64,000 nucleotides of DNA from positions 24,304 to 88,303 of the forward strand of contig ML977028.1 in the NCBI GenBank assembly GCA_010015675.1. The letters run 5' to 3'. The notes below the pieces were generated by a model. It ran no database searches. It was given only the letters and a program-made list of their open reading frames with translations, and had not been told where the DNA came from. Positions within the stretch are counted from its first letter, which is position 1, and every line of letters begins with the position of its first letter. The translations under genes were made by a program, and so were the position numbers. Source of the stretch: Byssothecium circinans (lineage: Eukaryota > Ascomycota > Dothideomycetes > Pleosporales > Massarinaceae). Below are positions 58,128 through 64,000 of the stretch, in pieces.

Positions 58128-59354
58128 ATGGGTCTCAAGCGTTCCAAACAGGTACGTCCAAGAACAAAAGCAGCGTTTCCTTTTGCAGCATCAGCAGACG
58201 AGCCATCTTCTGTGGCGCGCCCCAATTGTGGAGCGCATCCCCCACCTTCGAGGCATACTTGCGCTTCACAGACCTCTAACTAACTAGAAAATAGATAGTG
58301 AAGTCCGAGGTATTGACCCTGGACCATCTCACTGCGCGTGCAAAGGCAGACTTTCCTAAGGAGTTCGCTGTCGTCCCGGACCCATCCACGCTATTATTCT
58401 TCGACCGAGCCCTCCCCAAGAATGGCAGTAGCAAACGCATGCACATCGGCGGCTTCAAAGTATCGAATGACGAGGTTCTATCATTGACCGCGTATATTGG
58501 ACCTGGTTGCGACGTGCATTTCTGCTATGGATGTGAGGACGAGATAGCAGGTCTTGCCGCACACGCAAACTTCGTGCTTGATGGTGTATTCGGCCTTGCA
58601 TCTCGTGGAACGGCTCGAGAACACTACTTCACGCTGGAGTCTTTCATCGTATACTGCTTTATCGCTGCGGGTCATTGGGACACCTTCACAAGCTATGCGG
58701 GAAAGAAGCAAGTGTCTCTGGAGGGTCTGAAGCTCGCATGCCAAGCTATTCACAAGAGCATGGCGAAGGCTGAGAAGAAGAGCACCAAGGTGGAAGAGAA
58801 GGCAAGGAAGGAGAAAGCCAAGAATGCCAAGAAGGTGGATGACCAGGACGAAGAAGTGAAGGCAGAAGTGCAGATTAAGACGGAGGTCGACGCCGCCGAC
58901 GAGGTGAATACGGAGCAGAGCACACCCGATGCTGCTGGCAACGATAGAAAGCGAAAGCACGATCCAGATGCTTCGGAGCCCACATTGCCTAGCAAGTCTT
59001 CTGGCCCGCTTTACGATGAATCAAACTAACCTATGATTGCTAGACGCCAAACGCCTTGCCACCAGCACGCCCGGCCACAATGACAACGCCAAAGGCCCTG
59101 CCGACCTCCCCGCCAACGAACACGTAACCCAAAAAGCAGATGCTAATGAGGAACTCACCATCGTCAAGCGCCACCTAGCCTTGGCTTTGAAAGAGATCAG
59201 CGACTATGCGAAGTCCGCGGCACAGCTACAAGTGTGGAACAGCCACAAAAACACGATGTTCGACGTACTGTGTCGTAGTAGGATGCTCACGGAAGAAGAG
59301 CTCCAAGCATTTCGGGCTGACCTTGAGGATGCTGGCATTAAAGACCCGAATTAA
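58128..59354 (+). CDS. Tandem-family member 3: unknown domain plus Lys/Glu tail, with a GC-AG intron
   Basis: Exons 58128-58151, 58295-58991 and 59044-59354 encode 343 residues. The first intron (58152-58294) is GT-AG. The second (58992-59043) begins GCAAGT and ends CTAG with a CTAAC branch site; only this GC donor keeps the frame. Residues 16-46 (TLDHLTARAKADFPKEFAVV...) form the shared family block, and TLESFIVYCFIAAGHWDT is the matching helical end. A Lys/Glu-rich stretch (KAEKKSTKVEEKARKEKAKN) and a possible nuclear signal (RKRKHDP) follow. The last exon holds a helical segment (IVKRHLALALKEISDYAKSA). Function unknown. Confidence 0.77.
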
Positions 59355-62300
59355 AGGCAGGACTTCTCCTCTGGCGTTGCATAGGACTCGACTACAAGGA
59401 ATAGATTGGTAGAATACCACAGAACGGCCCTAGTAGCGCAACAGAAAGATGTTTGGAGTTCACGGAGCGGATTGATCGCCTAATGAGGTTGTGCATCATA
59501 GATAGACGTCCGACATGACGAAATGTACACGGTTTCCAAAACTTCATATGAATTTTCGTTACCTCTTCCCATCGTGCCAGTGGAAGCATTACAGAAGATC
59601 AATACCTCCACAAAGTGCCCCTCTAGATAATGAGAACGGGCTGTGCGCTTATTTCTTGAAGCACAAGTCCGTGAACTTACAGAAAGTAGTTTTACAATGT
59701 GAGGGTGATTTTATTTGCCCGGCTCTTCAAATTCTTATCGTGAAATGTAAAATAATGACTCTCTGGGGCGCTTTCATTCTTGGTATTCCCATGTCCATTT
59801 TTCAGTCTTCAGGTGAGAGAAATTAATCACCTCCTTCGAATAAAGAGAAGTGCTCTCAGGGGAGTATCTATTTCTGGAATGGCTGGATGAAACAGGAGAG
59901 TATGCTATTTTACGGAAGAATATTCATAAATCCTATCCAGAGAATAAAAGCCAAAAAAAATATTTGCCAAATCAGAAAATGGTCTTTAATTGTATTTGTT
60001 TAAACATTGAGAAGATAAGAAGCGGTTGTGGGCCGCCCAGAAGCATCTTGGTGATCAGTCAAGAATAGCTTACTGTGGGGTTCGAACACTTGAATAGTAA
60101 CAAAACTCCTGGCAGTTTTTGTAAAACTCCATGCAGGCAAACGTCTAAGTCTAACGTTTTCCCAGCAGTGCTTTCCAAACAAGTGCTGAATTATATTTTT
60201 TGGCGCTTAATTAATATATATGTAGTGCTAATCTTCTAAATTTAAATTTCAAAATGCCTTGGTGCGCAGGGTGCGTGTATTGTTAAGGTGAGGGGCACGT
60301 TCATTGCGGGGTACCAACGTAAACAATAAATGCCCGTCTAGCTACACAATGATAGACCTACCGCGTCTCTCTTCACACACTCCCCAGAGACGCAGAAACC
60401 CACACCCCACCGTACCCACCAATCCCATCATTCTCGCTCTTACGCGCAACCTCCGCACCCCCATCCCATTTAACCCGTTCACCTCATCGACCAGATCCCT
60501 TCGCTCTCCCTTCCATGCTCGACTCCTTTCGCCATTCCTGACACCCTTAACTTACCATCCGGGCCTGCGCCAGCCGCAGCATTTTGGCCGTTATATTCAC
60601 GCTCCGCATCGTAAGGTGATGGATTACTCTAATCCGTTTGACTATCATCCAGCCTTGTGTGAAACCCCACAAAAGGCATGCAACGGAGTCCCTCGGGTGC
60701 TAGCAAACAGATGCGATGGATGCAAAGTCGAGGCAAGGGGACTAGGCGAGGAATAGGAAGAGTTGTAGGAGGAGGAAGGTGGGGCGATAGATGGAGATGT
60801 ATGTTTCCATAATAGAGACTAAAAAGAAAAAACTATTTTGTTTGTACATCTTCTGTTATATTAGAAAAACAGACACATGGACACTTTTAGGCTTTAAAAA
60901 GATGTTTTCCCTTCGTTTGTGGTTTTGGACGTCCGGATTCAGAATACTGAGTCAGTGATTGTGTCCAACAGGGGTACGTCTTTGCTAATAATGACTGCGT
61001 TGTATCTAGAGTGGCTGATACATGCCTCGGTCTTTCCACTACGAATAAACATACTTAAAATATGCTCTGTTACCTGTATTGGTTAGTTATCATGGCTGCG
61101 CCTGTTCCATTCACGAAAATATACGTGGAACGCTGATCTATCCACTACTCGGGGGTTACACGCCATTTCAACTTCCCAACCACCCGGGTACTATGGAATA
61201 CTACATCCCTACCCTAATAATGCAGTCGACCACCAAATCCTCAGAATCCTCACACCTCCCTTTCTACCGTCCTTACACTTTCACTCCCTTCTTAAGTCCA
61301 CCATATCATCCCTATCCTTCCCTTCTAAACTTACTTCTTTACCACCTATTCCACCTCCCTACACCATTTACACCGCTCATAAATGCACCTACCTCCATCC
61401 CCATATGCAGTACCATCACCATCCCCATCCTTCCTCCTTTATCAGATAGTAAGCAACCCACCGCACACAGCGACGACAAGCCCCAGTCTAAGTACTACAA
61501 AGTCCACGATGAGAGAGTCTAATGTAAAGATATCGAGGTCTCCGTGAGGTTGTATTGTGAAGTCAGTGCACGTCGAGTCGAGATTTTGTTGTAGTGGTTC
61601 AGATATCGGATACAAGGGAAGGAAGCGTACCGTCAAAAAAAAAGTTAAAAAGTGGGGGAATATCAGACGGCAGAAACAGAGTGGTATAGGTAGCTTAGAG
61701 ACTCAAGAGCCTTACAGGTATCGTATATATTCTTTAGATGGTGATGTTGTCGTTTCGGGAAAACAGAGCTATAGACAGAGATAGAGAACAGGTATTAGTA
61801 TCGGCAAGGTCAGAGAATGTGAATATGTGTTAGGTTAGCAATGACGACAACAACAGCAACAGCAACAGCGCTCTCGCGGAAAGATACCTCAAACTCAAAA
61901 CTCAAAACTCGGGAAATAAACTCCTATAGTGATGGTATTAAATACCACATCACATCACCGTGCGCGAGAGTCAAGAGCGTAGAAATCCGGGGGAGGGGGG
62001 GGAAGTTACGTTCTCGATCGTCGCTCTAATTCGCGACGGCTGCTCGGCTGCTTGGCCGCTTGATACCCAGCCATATCAACATCGCTCTCATTAAAAAAAT
62101 CGTAAAAAGAAACGTATTTCAAGGCTCCAAGGACTTGACTTGCGCCTTCAAAAGTGATGCCTAAGTGAGAGTAAGACGGACGCTTGATAGCCTTGGCCGA
62201 TGTCGGGTAAGGTAGTCACCGTCACTGTCACTGTGACTTCCTTGCCATTGTCGTTGTATGTAGAGCGTGTGAGTGCGGTGTTTGGTGTTTGAGCTGCCTT

Positions 62301-62542
62301 AAAGGAACATTGACTTCATATGTACAGTACAGTACGGTAAGGTACGGTACCCGATCGTTAGTGAGCACGCCACGACACGGCACGGCATGGCACGGCGGGG
62401 GGGGAACGACACAGCCAGCCGCCGAACCTCGCCCGTCTATCTAACCAACCTCGAATAGACGGTATGACATACCATGTAAAACCCCGCAAAACCCCCAGCC
62501 CGACGAGCAACCAACCAACCTCCCAGTCGCTTAAAACCCCCC
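59355..62542. other. Long AT-rich intergenic region
   Basis: Mostly AT-rich or low-complexity sequence, including an ACAACAG-type triplet run near 61848-61868 and a G run near 62396-62403. The only frame with some protein character is plus 60348-60755 (listed separately). Confidence 0.45.
60348..60755 (+). CDS. Doubtful small open frame
   Basis: ATG at 60348 gives about 135 residues: a Pro/Arg-rich first part, then a more protein-like end (NPFDYHPALCETPQKACNGV, then RCDGCKVEARG). No family, signal peptide or intron seen. It may be chance. Confidence 0.18.
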
Positions 62543-63346
62543 TTAAACCACAAACCCGCCCCCAGGCCCCAGAATCGGAATCAACCCCTCGTTAGTCTGG
62601 CACTGGGCATCGCACTCCCTGATACGCGGCATACCCCTCCTGCCCCCATCCTGAACCGTGCGCTGAAACGCATTCGCCATAGCCGCAACCTCCGCGTTCC
62701 CCAGCGCGATCAACTTCTTCTTAATCACATTGAAAGTCGCGAGATCCATGCCGTCGTCGCGGGTGCTCATGATATCGATGCCGGCAGGCGTGTTAGTCGA
62801 CTCGCTGGCCGTGGCGTAGTTGACATAGTAGGGGGTGCCGTTTGCGTCGCAGCCCCAGGCGTTCAGCGAATACAGCGAGGTGGCTGCCGAGATGATGCCG
62901 GTGCCCTGGTACGACAGGACGTCGTTGTTGGGGGAGAGGGGCGTGTCGATGCCGTAGGAGGTGAAGACCGTGTCGTTGCCTGGGATCTGGAAGGAGCTTA
63001 GGTCGTTGATGCGGGAGTGGGCGTCGTTGGCGATGGGCGTGGGGTCGTATTGGAAGTTACGCAGCGCGAGGTTAGCGGCGTGCGTAGCGTAGACCATGTT
63101 CCAGGGCTTGAAGTAGAAGTCCGGTGGGGGTAGAGCCCAGTACGAAGGAGGGGCGGTGCCGGTCTTGTTGACGGGAAGGCCTGGGATTTGGTAATTAGCT
63201 GGGGATCTGAGGGGATGGGGTGTGAGGCATGACTTACGGACTTGGACTGCGGAAGGGCCGCAGTTATAGCCGGCCTTGGGTGGGGCAGCGAAGACGCAGA
63301 GCGCAAAGGCGCAGATGGTGCCGATGAGGTTGGATACTGAAGACAT
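62543..63346 (-). CDS. Secreted protein of unknown function, lipocalin-like pattern
   Basis: Exons 63346-63238 and 63180-62543 (intron 63181-63237, 57 bp) encode 248 residues. Because the intron length is a multiple of three and has no stop, an unspliced form would also be open (19 extra residues). A signal peptide covers about 1-20 (LIGTICAFALCVFAAPPKAG). The mature part has repeated beta-strand-like segments (PWNMVYATHAANLALRNFQY, DTVFTSYGIDTP, LSYQGTGIISAATSLYSLNA) and a Cys pair near the end (RECDAQC). The strand pattern resembles secreted fungal lipocalin-like proteins, but this is a guess. Start chosen at MSSVSN because the longer frame has no ATG. Confidence 0.75.
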   Translation of the reverse strand: MSSVSNLIGTICAFALCVFAAPPKAGYNCGPSAVQVRKSCLTPHPLRSPANYQIPGLPVNKTGTAPPSYWALPPPDFYFKPWNMVYATHAANLALRNFQYDPTPIANDAHSRINDLSSFQIPGNDTVFTSYGIDTPLSPNNDVLSYQGTGIISAATSLYSLNAWGCDANGTPYYVNYATASESTNTPAGIDIMSTRDDGMDLATFNVIKKKLIALGNAEVAAMANAFQRTVQDGGRRGMPRIRECDAQCQTNEGLIPILGPGGGFVV

Positions 63347-64000
63347 GTTGACAGTGTATAACAACTTTGGCAGGCTTGGAAGAAGTTGATGTTTTTTGGA
63401 GAGGGATTCGCTTTTTGGCTTTTATAGGAGGAGGGCGTCGGTTTTCGTGCTCCAGGTTGACAGCGATGTTGAAGAAAGTATGATGGAGTGGATCCTCGTA
63501 CGGCAAAGATCGACCTTTATAACTCCACCCCGGCAGAGCACCTGCAGGCCGTTTGCATATTAGCGAGTCCAGAAGGGGTAAGCAACTTTGTCGACGAAGC
63601 CTTGGAAGTGCGGTTAACGTTTGCCATGACAATCGGTCTTATCACTAATTGCTCTTCCAGAGCCTTAGAATACTACGTGTTCCGAAGTTCTCGGATTGAC
63701 GGTTCTCCACCACCGCACAGCAAAGATAATTGATTTTCGAGTGGCTCGACTTCGAGAACCTTGTCCAAGTCCAAGGCTTGGTATTTTCTTGGGAACTGCA
63801 GACAGGGGTGCGGCGCTTGACAGCTGAGCTGAGATGGTAAGGCAGGCTGCTGTGCCATGACATGACGTGGAAAATGGCGCAGGAAGGAGCGCTGTACCGC
63901 AACTATTGAATCATCTGATTTGATATTCCTTACTCCTTCTGGAAGATTTAAGCTGAGAAGATCAAACGCCCAAATGGAAATCCTTCCGCCATCTACGTGC
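63347..64000. other. Right edge, no supported gene
   Basis: Upstream region of the secreted protein gene. Short frames only. Confidence 0.45.

Noticed and set aside
60070..60090. GGTTCGAAC resembling a tRNA T-loop
   Set aside because: Flanking bases do not pair as a T-stem and no other arms are present.
1..64000. CRISPR array, operons, bacterial ribosome binding sites, telomere repeats
   Set aside because: No spaced short repeats, no polycistronic organisation and no TTAGGG tracts; the sequence is eukaryotic.

Overview
The window looks like a filamentous ascomycete chromosome (Pezizomycotina, most likely a dothideomycete). The genes carry short 45-145 bp introns with GT..CTAAC..AG signals. 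The families are typically fungal: a fungal NACHT/WD40 NLR, Zn2Cys6 regulator, CmcJ/AsaB-type oxygenase, Rrn6-like Pol I factor and fungal Spc25. Decayed repeats show C-to-T changes on both strands, mostly at CpA, as expected for RIP. All exon joins below were made by eye from splice signals and reading frame; no RNA or database evidence was available.

Layout. 1-7.1 kb is an AT-rich, repeat-derived island: a RIP-mutated NACHT-WD40 gene running off the left edge, a dead pogo/Fot-type transposase, and a nearly intact Tc1-type element with about 76-bp terminal inverted repeats. 7.1-8.9 kb is non-coding and holds a 20-bp G/T minisatellite. 8.9-32 kb is ordinary gene-rich sequence: SulP anion transporter, a conserved TPR-like protein, a proline/serine-rich protein, Emp24, a W/G-rich double-SANT protein, a Zn2Cys6 regulator, a methionine-permease-like APC transporter and a CmcJ-like oxygenase. 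32-41 kb mixes lineage-specific genes (cysteine-rich F-box-like protein and a relic relative, a 70-residue secreted cysteine-rich protein, a four-TM protein, a protein of unknown function) with a heme peroxidase and AT-rich spacers. 42.6-50.5 kb is a dense housekeeping block: DHX35-like DEAH helicase, Spc25, Rrn6-like factor and a DUF3237 protein. 50.5-62.5 kb is accessory sequence with long AT-rich spacers and three head-to-tail genes. A lipocalin-like secreted protein is near the right end.

Most notable observation: the three plus-strand genes at 52.6-55.3, 56.1-57.1 and 58.1-59.4 kb appear to share one otherwise unrecognised N-terminal domain. An ungapped 31-residue alignment block occurs four times (twice in the first gene) and each protein ends in a charged Lys/Glu-rich tail. 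This looks like a tandemly expanded, undescribed family. A truncated GST relic lies between the second and third members.
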